NCBI GenBank assembly: GCA_900544545.1
Contig: UQVY01000001.1
Coordinates: forward strand, 1-64,000
DNA from: an uncultured Eubacteriales bacterium
GTDB lineage: Bacteria > Bacillota > Clostridia > Christensenellales > CAG-314
Length of the DNA stretch: 64,000 nucleotides
Direction: 5' to 3'
The translations under genes were made by a program, and so were the position numbers. Positions 43,381-52,232 of the stretch are shown one piece after another. Position 1 is the stretch's first letter. Each line of letters starts with the position of its first letter. Below the pieces are notes generated by a model that saw nothing but the letters and a program-made list of their open reading frames with translations, was not told where the DNA came from and searched no databases.

Positions 43381-43851
43381 ATGTATAAGATTAACGTTAT
43401 AGCCGTAGGCAATCTCAAGGAAGATTACTTTATAGCGGCGGCAGAAGAATACAAGAAAAGGATCGGAGGATTCTGTAAACTGGAGGTTTACGAACTCGAC
43501 GAATACAAATTGACCGACGAATCTTCTTCCTCTATAAGAAAAGCGTTAAGCGAAGAGGGAAAGAATATTCTGAAAAAAGCGGGAAGCGGAAGGATTATTC
43601 TTCTCGATATAGCGGGCAGGGAAACCAGCAGCGAGCAGTTTTCTTCCCTTATGACGAGCGAACTGGATAAAGGCGAAGTCAATTTCGTTATCGGAAGCTC
43701 TTACGGAGTATCCGACGAAGTCAGAAAGGCTGCGAATCTGCGGATTTCGCTCGGAAGAATAACTCTTCCGCACAGGCTTGCGAGGATAGTGCTTCTCGAG
43801 CAGATTTACAGAGGCTTTACGATTGCGGGCGGAAGAAGCTATCACAAATAG
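43381..43851 (+). CDS. rlmH: 23S rRNA pseudouridine-1915 N3-methyltransferase
   Basis: RlmH is a SPOUT methyltransferase that modifies helix 69 of 23S rRNA in the assembled ribosome. The 156 residues from ATG 43381 match the family over its whole length: 'INVIAVGNLKEDYFIAAAEEYKKRI', 'RIILLDIAGRETSSEQFS', 'VNFVIGSSYGVSDEV', and the knot end 'LGRITLPHRLARIVLLEQIYRGFTIAGGRSYHK'. It starts seven bases behind the CPBP gene. The relation rlmH to walJ is retained from other Firmicutes. Confidence 0.95.
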   Translation: MYKINVIAVGNLKEDYFIAAAEEYKKRIGGFCKLEVYELDEYKLTDESSSSIRKALSEEGKNILKKAGSGRIILLDIAGRETSSEQFSSLMTSELDKGEVNFVIGSSYGVSDEVRKAANLRISLGRITLPHRLARIVLLEQIYRGFTIAGGRSYHK

Positions 43852-44039
43852 TTTTTTCCGAACGGTCGCGGGAACGAAGAGTTTTTCTCGGGTGGAGCTT
43901 CCTCCCTTTTAACGGGCGAGTTTTTTGCGTACGGGAGGCTCTTTTGACAGAAAAATGACAAAAATCGGGCGTTCTTATGAAAAACGACAAAATCCGCGCT
44001 CCGAAACTCATATTTGCTCTTCCCCGACTATGTAAATAT

Positions 44040-44068
44040 TTGACAGGCGGCATTAAATGTGGTAGAAT
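44040..44068 (+). promoter_or_regulatory. Promoter of the 44103 operon
   Basis: TTGACA (44040-44045), 17-base spacer, TAGAAT (44063-44068). Confidence 0.65.
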
Positions 44069-44102
44069 TACAGGAAATTCAACCAAAATATGGCAGGTCA
44101 AA

Positions 44103-44774
44103 ATGAAAAAGCAAGACAATACGGTCTCTAATAATTACGAAGATTATAAAGCCAGAAACGAGGCGGCAAAGGCGTCGTCCGATTCGAAAGCTCCGCAGTT
44201 TACGCTGAGGTACCTTTTGGTATTCGGACTGACGATAGTGATGTTCATCTGTATGATGCTGCCCGATTTCAAGGCCTATATCTGGAGCGATTCGCTCGGC
44301 TGGCCTCGGTCGAAGGGACTCGTTTATTCGGGCAGCGTCTTTTCGCTGCTCAAGATGTTCGGAAACGAAGGCGGCTCTATCGATATGAGCGGCGGGACTC
44401 TTCAGGATATAGTCAAGGACAATCCCATTATCGATATGTTCCTTAACGGCTCTTCGGAATTCGAAGGAACGTTTTCGATAATCAAGATACTTACTATCGT
44501 TCTGGTCATAGAGCTTATTTTCGTCGCGGTTCAGTTCGTTCTTTCGATGTGCGCCTGCGTCGGAGCAAAGAAGCTTGACGTACTTATCAAAACGGTGTCT
44601 TTCGTGAATATAGCGCTCAGTATAGCCGCGGTGGTTCTTTCCGCGCTGATATACGTAAAGACTCCGTTGTTTTATCAGACGGTTTGTATGGTGGTCAAGT
44701 GTTCCTACGGTTCGATGGTCGTGCTTGCCGTTTCGATAGCTCAGGCTGCCGTGGCCTTATTCGTCAGGAGGTAG
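44103..44774 (+). CDS. Membrane protein of unknown function
   Basis: The 223-residue product starts with a hydrophilic, Lys/Asp/Asn-rich segment of about 35 residues, then has four hydrophobic segments ('YLLVFGLTIVMFICMMLP', 'IIKILTIVLVIELIFVAVQFVLSMCACV', 'TVSFVNIALSIAAVVLSALIYV', 'MVVLAVSIAQAAVALFV') with an extracytoplasmic loop of about 80 residues after the first. ATG 44103 suits the promoter at 44040; the longer frame from 43977 would start before it. It is followed after three bases by a hydrolase-like gene and then signal peptidase I. No family recognised. Confidence 0.7.
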   Translation: MKKQDNTVSNNYEDYKARNEAAKASSDSKAPQFTLRYLLVFGLTIVMFICMMLPDFKAYIWSDSLGWPRSKGLVYSGSVFSLLKMFGNEGGSIDMSGGTLQDIVKDNPIIDMFLNGSSEFEGTFSIIKILTIVLVIELIFVAVQFVLSMCACVGAKKLDVLIKTVSFVNIALSIAAVVLSALIYVKTPLFYQTVCMVVKCSYGSMVVLAVSIAQAAVALFVRR

Positions 44775-44777
44775 AGT

Positions 44778-46448
44778 ATGAATACGCTTTTATCTCCCGA
44801 ACAGTTATGGAACAGATATAACGATCCCGAAGCCGATCTGAACGTGCGCGTCGCAAGCCGCGGCGAAAACGAAGATTCGGTCACGGGACAGGTAATTATC
44901 GACGGAAGAATTATGGACGGCGCGACCGCGCGTATTTCTCTGAGGTATACCGCAGCCAAGGATAATCGTAATCTTCCCGCGGTGATTATTCTCGGACGTC
45001 CCGGAAAAGCCGTTTCCGAAGAAGAGCGCAGGTTTTACGCAACGGACGGTTTCTTTGCCGTGAGCGTGGACTATTCCGCCTGCGATCCGGAAAATCCTTC
45101 GGTTTATCCGGCGGGGCTGGGTTACTGTACCTTCGGCAACTGCGGAAGATACTACGATTTCGTAGACGCTTCGGCTGCCGATACGGTCTGGTTTAACTGG
45201 ACGTATTCGGTGAGAAGAGCGATTCACTATCTTCTGACCGAAGAAAAGTGTCCGACGGTTTCGGTGGTTTCTTACGGAGACGCTTCGAAAATCGCGGCTA
45301 TGGTTCTCGGGGTGGACGAAAGAGTCAGCGCGGGAGCCATTATTTCCGGAGCTATCCGCGAAAAATGCGAACCCGAAAAGTTGCCGGGAAGCGAAGAACA
45401 GGATGCTCAGTCGATTGCCGAATTTGCGGGAAGAGGCGAGGAGGAGGCTCTTCGTCGTCTTACCGGAATAGCGCCGCAGACCTATCTTACGATGGTAAAG
45501 GCTCCCGTTCTCGTTATGAACGGAACCAACAGCTTCACGATAGACGTGGCTGCTAACGAAGAAGCGGCAGGTCTTGTCGGGGAACTTTGCTCGATGGTTC
45601 TCGTTCCGAGGGGAATAGACGCCGTCGGTCCGAAATACTCCGAGTACGTCAGGAGATGGCTTTTAAAGCCCGAGAAACATATCCGGATTCCCGTCGAAGC
45701 TTTTCTCAAAGACGGAGAATTGTGCGTTAAAGCCGATCTCGTCGAGCTTTCCAGCGTAAGCGAAGTCAGACTCTTTTACAGGAGAGGCGATAAGAATCCT
45801 TCGGCTGCGAATTGGGTGGAAATCGCCGATACGGTCCATCTTTTCGATTCCTGCGAAGGTCAGTGCGAGGTCGTCGATCCCGACGAACCCGTGCTGTTCT
45901 TCTGCAACGCCGTGCGTATGGGTAAGCTTTTATCGTCCGAGGTGCACAGAGTCGTTCCCTCGGAACTCGGCGAAGTCAAATCCAACGAAAAGAGCAGGAT
46001 TCTTTATAAAGGCAAGCAGGGAAGAGGGGAATTCGTTTCGCTCGATCCCACGAAGCCGCGGGATTACGCGTTTTACAGGGATAATCCGGTGTGCGCGGCG
46101 ACGGGACCTTACGAAGTGGCCGGAGTTAAGGGCAGGTATCTTTCCACGTTCTGTCTGAACGATTCCAAATACGTTTTCGACGACGGAATGACTCTTAATT
46201 TCGACGTGTACTCAAAAAACGAAAGCGAACTTTCCGTGTATATAACGTCTATGTGGGGGACGAACGAGCAGTGCGTTTACCGCAACACTCAGAAACTCGT
46301 AGGCGGAGATCTCTGGCAGAAGATTTCTCTTCCCGTAAGCGAACTTAAACTGTTTTCGGGTAAAGCCACCGATGGCGGATTCAGGAGAATGCTGCTGTCT
46401 TTCTGCTGCGAAGACGAAATTATCGTCAACAACTTACTGGTGATTTGA
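44778..46448 (+). CDS. Alpha/beta-hydrolase-fold protein with a carbohydrate-binding-like C-terminus
   Basis: The first 300 or so residues resemble acetyl-xylan-esterase-like hydrolases: 'LPAVIILGRPGKAVSEEERRFYATDGFFAVSVDYSA', 'WTYSVRRAIHYLL' and 'APVLVMNGTNSFTIDVAANEEAAGLV'. At the nucleophile elbow, where GxSxG is expected, it reads 'VVSYGDASKIA', so the consensus is lost. The last 130 residues ('YLSTFCLNDSKYVFDDGMTLNFDVYSKNESELSVYI') look like a beta-sandwich module. There is no signal peptide, so it should be cytoplasmic. Possibly inactive or with a shifted active site. Its TGA is two bases before the signal peptidase start. Confidence 0.6.
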   Translation: MNTLLSPEQLWNRYNDPEADLNVRVASRGENEDSVTGQVIIDGRIMDGATARISLRYTAAKDNRNLPAVIILGRPGKAVSEEERRFYATDGFFAVSVDYSACDPENPSVYPAGLGYCTFGNCGRYYDFVDASAADTVWFNWTYSVRRAIHYLLTEEKCPTVSVVSYGDASKIAAMVLGVDERVSAGAIISGAIREKCEPEKLPGSEEQDAQSIAEFAGRGEEEALRRLTGIAPQTYLTMVKAPVLVMNGTNSFTIDVAANEEAAGLVGELCSMVLVPRGIDAVGPKYSEYVRRWLLKPEKHIRIPVEAFLKDGELCVKADLVELSSVSEVRLFYRRGDKNPSAANWVEIADTVHLFDSCEGQCEVVDPDEPVLFFCNAVRMGKLLSSEVHRVVPSELGEVKSNEKSRILYKGKQGRGEFVSLDPTKPRDYAFYRDNPVCAATGPYEVAGVKGRYLSTFCLNDSKYVFDDGMTLNFDVYSKNESELSVYITSMWGTNEQCVYRNTQKLVGGDLWQKISLPVSELKLFSGKATDGGFRRMLLSFCCEDEIIVNNLLVI

Positions 46449-46450
46449 TT

Positions 46451-47419
46451 ATGTCGGATGAAAAACGAACCGAGCTTAATATGATTCCCGACGGAGAAGA
46501 GAATCTCGGCAGCGACGATGCGGAGACGCTTTCGGGTAAGGAATCTCGTATCGCGGAAGAATCCGATTTTCCGGTCCCCGAAACCGAAAGTGAAGTTTCT
46601 TCGGAATCCGACGGCTCCAAGGAAACGATTACGGAAGAATCCGAGGATTCCGACGACGCGGTTGTTTGCGAATCCGAAGGGGCGGAAAATCCCGTGAATG
46701 CGCTTTCGGACGAAGATTCGGATAAAGAATCGGATTCCGCGCGTTTCGGTTCCGACGAAAACCCCGATTCCGGAAATTCTTCCGCTTCGGACGAAAAACG
46801 TAAAAAAGCGTCCAATATCGTCTGGTGGACGGTCATAGCTGTGCTCGTCGTCATCTGTGCGATGTTGTTTTACGGAAGAGCGGTCTATCACGACGCTTAT
46901 GCGATAAAAGGTTCGTCGATGACGGTCAGATGGGTTGACGGGGGAGAGGAACATCTTTCTCTTTATACCGAAGGGAAGGTCGTTTACATCGATTCGGAAG
47001 AGGAGCTGAAACGAGGCAGCGTTATTATAGTGGACGACGCGGAGCGCGAGAATCATCCGCTTATCAAGCGTATAGTCGGGCTGGGCGGAGATAAGCTCTG
47101 GATAGAAGACGGCTATATATGCGTGCTTGAAAAAGGCGCGACCGAAAGTTACAGGATTACGGAAGCCGACGGCGCGCCGCTTAATCCCATAGAAAACGAA
47201 ACGAAAGAAGGAGACCTTGCGGACAGGACGGAAGACGATCCTCTCGTCGTGCCGGAAGGATACGTATACTATGTGGGCGATAACCGGAACAACAGTCTGG
47301 ATTGCAGATTTACGGGGCCGGTAAGCGTTTCTCTCGTCAGAGGAACGGTAAAGGGATTCGTTCCCGGATGGTATATGATCATACTGAGGATAAACGGGCT
47401 GGAAAGCAGCGGAAAATAG
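46451..47419 (+). CDS. lepB: Signal peptidase I with a long acidic N-terminal extension
   Basis: It removes signal peptides at the outer face of the membrane. Residues 1-115 are an acidic, Ser/Asp/Glu-rich disordered extension, unusual for the family. A membrane anchor follows ('IVWWTVIAVLVVICAMLFYG', about 122-142), then the catalytic Ser in 'AIKGSSMTV' and the general-base Lys in 'LIKRIVGLGGD'. The signature 'VYYVGDNRNNSLDCRFTGPV' is also present. The residue after SMx is normally Pro (SMxP); here it is Val followed by Arg. ATG 46451 is preferred over the TTG two codons earlier. The extension would lie in the cytoplasm. Confidence 0.88.
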   Translation: MSDEKRTELNMIPDGEENLGSDDAETLSGKESRIAEESDFPVPETESEVSSESDGSKETITEESEDSDDAVVCESEGAENPVNALSDEDSDKESDSARFGSDENPDSGNSSASDEKRKKASNIVWWTVIAVLVVICAMLFYGRAVYHDAYAIKGSSMTVRWVDGGEEHLSLYTEGKVVYIDSEEELKRGSVIIVDDAERENHPLIKRIVGLGGDKLWIEDGYICVLEKGATESYRITEADGAPLNPIENETKEGDLADRTEDDPLVVPEGYVYYVGDNRNNSLDCRFTGPVSVSLVRGTVKGFVPGWYMIILRINGLESSGK

Positions 47420-47466
47420 CTTTTTTCCTGCCGTTTGTCCACCAAAACGGACGGTAGGTGAAAATT

Positions 47467-48333
47467 ATGAAAGATTTTATTATTTCTTGTGATCAGACCA
47501 GCGATCTTCCCGAAAGAATAAGGGAAAAGGTATCTACGGAAAAGATGGTATATATGCTCGATTCGGTCGAATTCGGCGGTAATACGGGCAGAGATATGAC
47601 CATAGAAGAGTTTTATGCCGAGATGAGGAACGGCGCGGTTGCAAAGACCTCTCAGGTTACGGAGGAGGAGGCTTTCCGGTATTTTGACGAATTCGCGTCC
47701 GAAGGTATGGGAGTCCTGCATATTCCGCTTGCCGCGGCTCTCAGCACGACCAGCGACAATTGCCGCAAAGCCGCCGACAGAATCAACGAAAAATACGGCG
47801 AAACTCTCGTTTACAGCATAGACAGTCTTTCGCAGTCGGGCGGTCTCGGGCTTCTTATCACGCTCGCTCAGCTTAAGAAAGAATCGGGCGCGTCGCTTAA
47901 AGAAACTTACGAATACGCGGAGCGGATTAAATCTCATGTATGTCATTATTTCGTCGTGGATAATCTGACTTATCTCGCAAGAGGCGGAAGAATCAGCAAA
48001 GCAAGCGCGTTTCTCGGCGCGGTTATGCGTCTTAAACCCCTTCTTCATACCGACGAAATCGGAAGGCTCGTTCCGATCAGGAAGATTATGAGCCGCAAAA
48101 AGTCGCTTAACGCTCTCGTCGAAAAAATGGAAGAGCGTTTCAACCGCGAAAGCGATATAGTCTATATTTCGCACGGCGACTGCATAGAAGACGCGGAATA
48201 CGTAGCCGGACTCATTCGCGAGAAATTCGGCTTAAATCCGGAAATCATACCGCTTTGCCGGGTAGTCGGCTGTCATAGCGGTCCCGGTACTGTCGCTTTG
48301 TTTTTCACTGCGGATACCCGCGTGGAGAACTGA
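47467..48333 (+). CDS. DegV family fatty-acid-binding protein
   Basis: DegV/FakB proteins bind a fatty acid and present it to FakA kinase for phospholipid synthesis. The 288 residues show 'IISCDQTSDLPERI' at the N-terminus, 'KTSQVTEEEAFRYFDEF' (the family TSQPS-like region), 'HIPLAAALSTTSDNCRKAA', 'SIDSLSQSGGLGLLI' and the C-terminal 'VVGCHSGPGTVALFF' carboxylate-binding motif. ATG 47467 lies behind AGGTG. No fakA is nearby in the window. Confidence 0.9.
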   Translation: MKDFIISCDQTSDLPERIREKVSTEKMVYMLDSVEFGGNTGRDMTIEEFYAEMRNGAVAKTSQVTEEEAFRYFDEFASEGMGVLHIPLAAALSTTSDNCRKAADRINEKYGETLVYSIDSLSQSGGLGLLITLAQLKKESGASLKETYEYAERIKSHVCHYFVVDNLTYLARGGRISKASAFLGAVMRLKPLLHTDEIGRLVPIRKIMSRKKSLNALVEKMEERFNRESDIVYISHGDCIEDAEYVAGLIREKFGLNPEIIPLCRVVGCHSGPGTVALFFTADTRVEN

Positions 48334-48359
48334 GCTGTCTGAAGACGGAGGTAACAGTC

Positions 48360-50078
48360 ATTAAAAAAGAATCGTCGCTTTTAACCGTAGGGCGGAGCCG
48401 CAAAGCGTTTCCGTTGATTTCGGTTCTCGTTCTGATCCTTTTCGCAGTCCTTGCGGGCTGCGACGGAATCGGTTCGATCAGACCGATGGATATCCCTGCC
48501 CGCGTGGTTAAGGGCGATTTTTTTTCGATCGGACTTACGCTCGAAGTCGTCTACTCCGGAAGAACGGAAATCGTTTATATAGACAGGGAGATGTTCGACG
48601 AAGATAATCTCGCTCTTCTCGAAACCGAAGGCGTTCACGAGGTGGAATTGAGTTTCGGAGGGAAAAAAGTCCGTTTTACGATAGAGATATTGCCTTCGGA
48701 CGCATTTAAGGAGGGCAAGCTTTATTTCAGATTTCTGACCGGAGGAGAAACGGTCGTCTGCGGCTTCGAAGCGGAAGGAACGGAAGCCGCCCGTGCGGTA
48801 ATTCCTTCGTCCGTAAGAGGTTATCCCGTAACGGGAATCGACGCGTACGCTTTTAAGAATTCGGCCGTGGCTTACGTATATCTGCCCGATTCGGTTTCTT
48901 ATATAGGAAACGGAGCTTTTTACGGTTGCGCGAATCTCGAATACTTCCTTCTTCCGACGAGCGTAACGAAACTCGGAAGCGGTATCTGGGACGGCGGCGG
49001 GAAGCCCTATCTCAAAGTTCTCGAAGTCGAAAATCCCGACGTGAAATTTCCGAAGGACGTTTTTCTCGGTTGTTCGGACGAGCTTACGGTTTTCGTCGGT
49101 CGGGGAGAGCTTTACGGTTTTATAGACTCCGAAAAGAACGCGCGACTTAACGTTTATCCCGTTATGGAAACTCAGGAAATACGCGGTCAGATCCGGTGCG
49201 ATTATTCGGAAGTTTCGGGAAAGGAAAGAGAAATCCGTTTCGGCGATGAGGATATATCCGTCGGCAATACCTATAAGCTTTATTGGGCGGTTATGCTTGG
49301 AATGAATCCCGTTCCGGAAAAGGATTCCGCGGCTGAAACTCTTTTAACCGAGATAAAACGCGCCGTCTGCGAAGCCACCGATCCCGACGCGGACGAAAAG
49401 GACAATCTTCTCGGAATTTACGAATATATCTGCCGCATTACGTCCGAAAACACCGACGTCGACGAAAAAACCGCGCTCAATCACGGAGCTTTTCTTCCGG
49501 AAGGAGTTTTTCTGGCTCGGTCGGCGGTCTGCGACGGATACGCGAAAGCCTTCAATCTTATGGCTCGTGCGGTCGGAATTATTTCCGAAAGGGCTTCGGG
49601 GTATTATACGGTAGGAAGCGGGAAGGTTTATCACGCCTGGAACAGGGTATTTTACGGCGGAGTCTGGTACGAAACGGACGTTTCCCGCGGAGATATTTAC
49701 AGGGGATTGCTTTCCGACGGTCGGGAATATACGACTCACTTTTATCTTCTCTGCGGTGAAGGCGACAGCGAAAATGTTTCCACGGACGGACTCGGACCGC
49801 AGCTTTCCGGAAGACACGACTGGTATTCGGAAAGAGGACTCGTTGCCGGAAGCGACGAAGAGCTGAATGCGTTGGTTGCGGAGCATAGAGAGAAACTGCT
49901 TTCGGGCGGATACGTCGAAATTCATCTGAAAACCGGGATTTCTCCTTCTCATTCGCTGATGAAGATACTTTCGGTTGCGTTTTCGGCGGCGGATATAGAG
50001 GCGAATCCGGACGTAAGATTTCTTCTCAATCATCCGGACGGCGGCGGAGTTTATCTTATCGGAGCGGCGGAAACTTAA
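48360..50078 (+). CDS. Lipoprotein with leucine-rich repeats and a transglutaminase-like domain, ATT start
   Basis: GGAGG at 48348-48352 stands seven bases before ATT 48360, the only start giving a full lipoprotein signal ('KAFPLISVLVLILFAVLAGC'). Starting at the later TTG 48414 would lose its basic n-region. The mature surface protein has a beta domain, a short LRR_5 block ('VTGIDAYAFKNSAVAYVYLPDSVSYIGNGAFYGC', about 140-185) and a transglutaminase-like domain. The latter has the Cys-His-Asp triad: 'SAVCDGYAKAFNLMARAVG', 'VYHAWNRVFYGGVWYETDVSRGD'. Such domains can be peptidases or cross-linking enzymes acting on the cell wall. Length 572 residues with the ATT start. Confidence 0.82.
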   Translation: MKKESSLLTVGRSRKAFPLISVLVLILFAVLAGCDGIGSIRPMDIPARVVKGDFFSIGLTLEVVYSGRTEIVYIDREMFDEDNLALLETEGVHEVELSFGGKKVRFTIEILPSDAFKEGKLYFRFLTGGETVVCGFEAEGTEAARAVIPSSVRGYPVTGIDAYAFKNSAVAYVYLPDSVSYIGNGAFYGCANLEYFLLPTSVTKLGSGIWDGGGKPYLKVLEVENPDVKFPKDVFLGCSDELTVFVGRGELYGFIDSEKNARLNVYPVMETQEIRGQIRCDYSEVSGKEREIRFGDEDISVGNTYKLYWAVMLGMNPVPEKDSAAETLLTEIKRAVCEATDPDADEKDNLLGIYEYICRITSENTDVDEKTALNHGAFLPEGVFLARSAVCDGYAKAFNLMARAVGIISERASGYYTVGSGKVYHAWNRVFYGGVWYETDVSRGDIYRGLLSDGREYTTHFYLLCGEGDSENVSTDGLGPQLSGRHDWYSERGLVAGSDEELNALVAEHREKLLSGGYVEIHLKTGISPSHSLMKILSVAFSAADIEANPDVRFLLNHPDGGGVYLIGAAET

Positions 50079-50091
50079 AACAAGGAACAAA

Positions 50092-50916
50092 ATGAAAATC
50101 GATCTACACGTACACACAAACAGATCGGACGGAGCTTTCTCTCCCGAGGAAATAACCGATATGGCCGTAGCCGCGTCGATAGAGCTGCTTGCGATAACCG
50201 ATCACGATACGATAGTCGGCTCCGAAGAAGCGACGGCTTACGCGGAAGGTAAACCGATAAGAATAATTCCCGGGATAGAGCTTTCGACTTACGCGGGAGA
50301 CAGACAGGTTCATCTTCTCGGATACGGAGTCGATTTCAAGTCGTCGGTACTCGCAGACGCGCTCGAAGGACAGAAAAAAGCGCGGTTGGAGAGGAACGAA
50401 AGTATTCTCGGAAATCTCGCAAGGCTCGGAATGAAACTCGATTACGAAGAGGTCGCGGCAAACGCGTTGGGTACGATAGGCAGAAAACATATCGCCGAGG
50501 CAATGGTCAGAAGAGGTTACGTAAAAAGTATAAACGAGGCTTTCGGAGTATATTTGGGGGAAGGCGGAAAGGCTTTTGCGTCCGGAATACGCCTTAAACC
50601 CGAAGAGGGCGTGGAGCTTCTCGTAAAATCGGGGGCGGTCGTGGTTCTCGCTCATCCCTGTAAAATAAAAATGAACGCTCGGGAGCTTAAGGAATTCGTA
50701 CTTTCTCTTAAGGAAAGGGGACTTTCCGGTATGGAAAGCGACTATTTTGCGCAAACTTACGAAAAACGGCAGGAGATGCGGAGAATTGCGGCAGGAGCTG
50801 ACCTTTTCGTAACGGGAGGGAGCGATTTTCATTCTTTCGGAAGCGCGGTTGCGCTGGGAGAATGTAACTGTCGTCTTTCCGAAAGGGCTTTGAAGGCTCT
50901 CGGAGCGGGAAAATAA
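50092..50916 (+). CDS. PHP-domain phosphoesterase (YciV/RNase AM type)
   Basis: PHP proteins of this type are metal-dependent phosphoesterases that hydrolyse 3',5'-nucleoside bisphosphates or trim 5' ends of RNA. The 274 residues have the metal-binding motifs 'DLHVHTNRSDGAFSPEEI', 'AITDHDTIVGSEEA', 'IPGIELSTY', 'HLLGYGVD', 'VVLAHPCKI' and 'TGGSDFHSFG', all intact. The helical insertion between residues 95 and 170 is typical. AAGGAA precedes the ATG. Confidence 0.9.
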   Translation: MKIDLHVHTNRSDGAFSPEEITDMAVAASIELLAITDHDTIVGSEEATAYAEGKPIRIIPGIELSTYAGDRQVHLLGYGVDFKSSVLADALEGQKKARLERNESILGNLARLGMKLDYEEVAANALGTIGRKHIAEAMVRRGYVKSINEAFGVYLGEGGKAFASGIRLKPEEGVELLVKSGAVVVLAHPCKIKMNARELKEFVLSLKERGLSGMESDYFAQTYEKRQEMRRIAAGADLFVTGGSDFHSFGSAVALGECNCRLSERALKALGAGK

Positions 50917-50960
50917 TCCTCCGAAGTCCATTATCGGAAGCCGTACGCTCGGAGGAAGGA

Positions 50961-52145
50961 ATGAAAAACGTATCGGATTTTAATACGTCGGTTATTCGCG
51001 CGCTCGGAATTCTGGGCGCGTTTTGTTTGTGTTTATTGGCATTTTCAGGTATTTTTTCGGGCTTTTCCGTTTGCGGATACGCAAATGCGGAAGAAACCGA
51101 GGCAATCCGTCTGATTTTCGTCTGCGAAGGTCGTAAATTCGTCTTTGAGCCCGACTATTCGGGGCTTTCCGAGGAAGAAAAGTCCGCGCGTCGTATTTAC
51201 GACGAAAAAGGAAGAACGGAGCTTATCGACGAGATTCTGACGCTGATTCCCGATTCTGCGGCGGCTTTGGAATACGTCTTTTGCGGGCTCGGGAATTTTC
51301 TGGATAAACTTGATTCCCGTTTTTCGGAAAATCCCGTAAACGCCTTTCTTGCGTTCGGATTTCGGGGCGATAAAGCGGAGGCAAGACTTGTCGGCGGCAA
51401 AAACGGCAGAAAAATCGACAGGCAGGAGCTTTATAAAAGGCTGATAATGAAGCTTAAAAGCGAAGTTTATTCGGTAAAAGTGCCTTTTAAAACGCTTTAT
51501 CCCACCGAAAACGACGAAAGCGTCCTTCGGGAATCTTTCGTTCGCGGAGAATTTTCGACCTACTGCAATACCGCGAACGAAAATCGCACGCATAACATAA
51601 GACTGGCTCTTTCGGCTCTTGACGGAATAAAGCTTGCGCCGGGAGAGATTTTTTCCTTTAACGGAATAGTCGGGGAAAGATGCGAAAGAAGAGGTTACAG
51701 GGTTTCAAAGGTCATAAACAACGGAGAATACGCGGAAGGAGTTGGCGGAGGAGTCTGTCAGGTTTCGACGACGCTGTATAACGCCGCGCTCGTTGCGGGA
51801 TTGGAAATTACCGAAAGACACAGGCACACTTTAAGAAGCGGCTACGTCGAGGCGGGTTTCGACGCTATGGTAAATTACGGGGGCGCGGATCTGAGAATAA
51901 AAAACAGTACGGGCGGGAACGTTTATATACTGACCGATATGAATTCCGACGGAAGAATAAGAGCCGTGTTTTTCGGGATGAAGAATCCGTGCGTCATAAC
52001 CCGTGAAAGCGTGCTTATAGCCGATTACGGAAAAGGAAGCGTAAGGACGGACAGCTATCTCGTTTACACGGAAAACGGAAAGGTAGTTAAAAGAGTAAAG
52101 ATTCACGGCGATTATTATTATCCCAATCCGTCCCTTGCCGATTAA
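50961..52145 (+). CDS. VanW family protein
   Basis: The 394-residue product has a signal or anchor segment ('ALGILGAFCLCLLAFSGIFSGFSVCGYA') and a region of about 190 residues resembling the peptidoglycan-binding PG_binding_4-like part of such proteins. The VanW domain follows: 'RTHNIRLALSALDGIKLAPGEIFSFNGIVGER', 'GEYAEGVGGGVCQVSTTLYNAALVAGLEITERHRH' and 'DAMVNYGGADLRIKNSTG'. VanW proteins are associated with cell walls and sometimes vancomycin resistance clusters, but no van genes are present here and the biochemical role is unknown. Confidence 0.9.
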   Translation: MKNVSDFNTSVIRALGILGAFCLCLLAFSGIFSGFSVCGYANAEETEAIRLIFVCEGRKFVFEPDYSGLSEEEKSARRIYDEKGRTELIDEILTLIPDSAAALEYVFCGLGNFLDKLDSRFSENPVNAFLAFGFRGDKAEARLVGGKNGRKIDRQELYKRLIMKLKSEVYSVKVPFKTLYPTENDESVLRESFVRGEFSTYCNTANENRTHNIRLALSALDGIKLAPGEIFSFNGIVGERCERRGYRVSKVINNGEYAEGVGGGVCQVSTTLYNAALVAGLEITERHRHTLRSGYVEAGFDAMVNYGGADLRIKNSTGGNVYILTDMNSDGRIRAVFFGMKNPCVITRESVLIADYGKGSVRTDSYLVYTENGKVVKRVKIHGDYYYPNPSLAD

Positions 52146-52170
52146 GCCCGTCTTATCGTCCGGCAAGCGC

Positions 52171-52199
52171 TTTACAATATTCGGGAAATAGTGTATAAT
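52171..52199 (+). promoter_or_regulatory. Promoter of the yfbR gene cluster
   Basis: TTTACA (52171-52176), 17-base spacer, TATAAT (52194-52199), 34 bases before the yfbR start. Confidence 0.7.
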
Positions 52200-52232
52200 T
52201 GGGGAAAATAATCGGGACGGCGGTAATCGAAT

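Noticed and set aside
50961..52145. vanW as part of a vancomycin resistance cluster
   Set aside because: No vanHAX, vanRS or vanY genes are nearby; vanW genes are common on their own in Clostridia.
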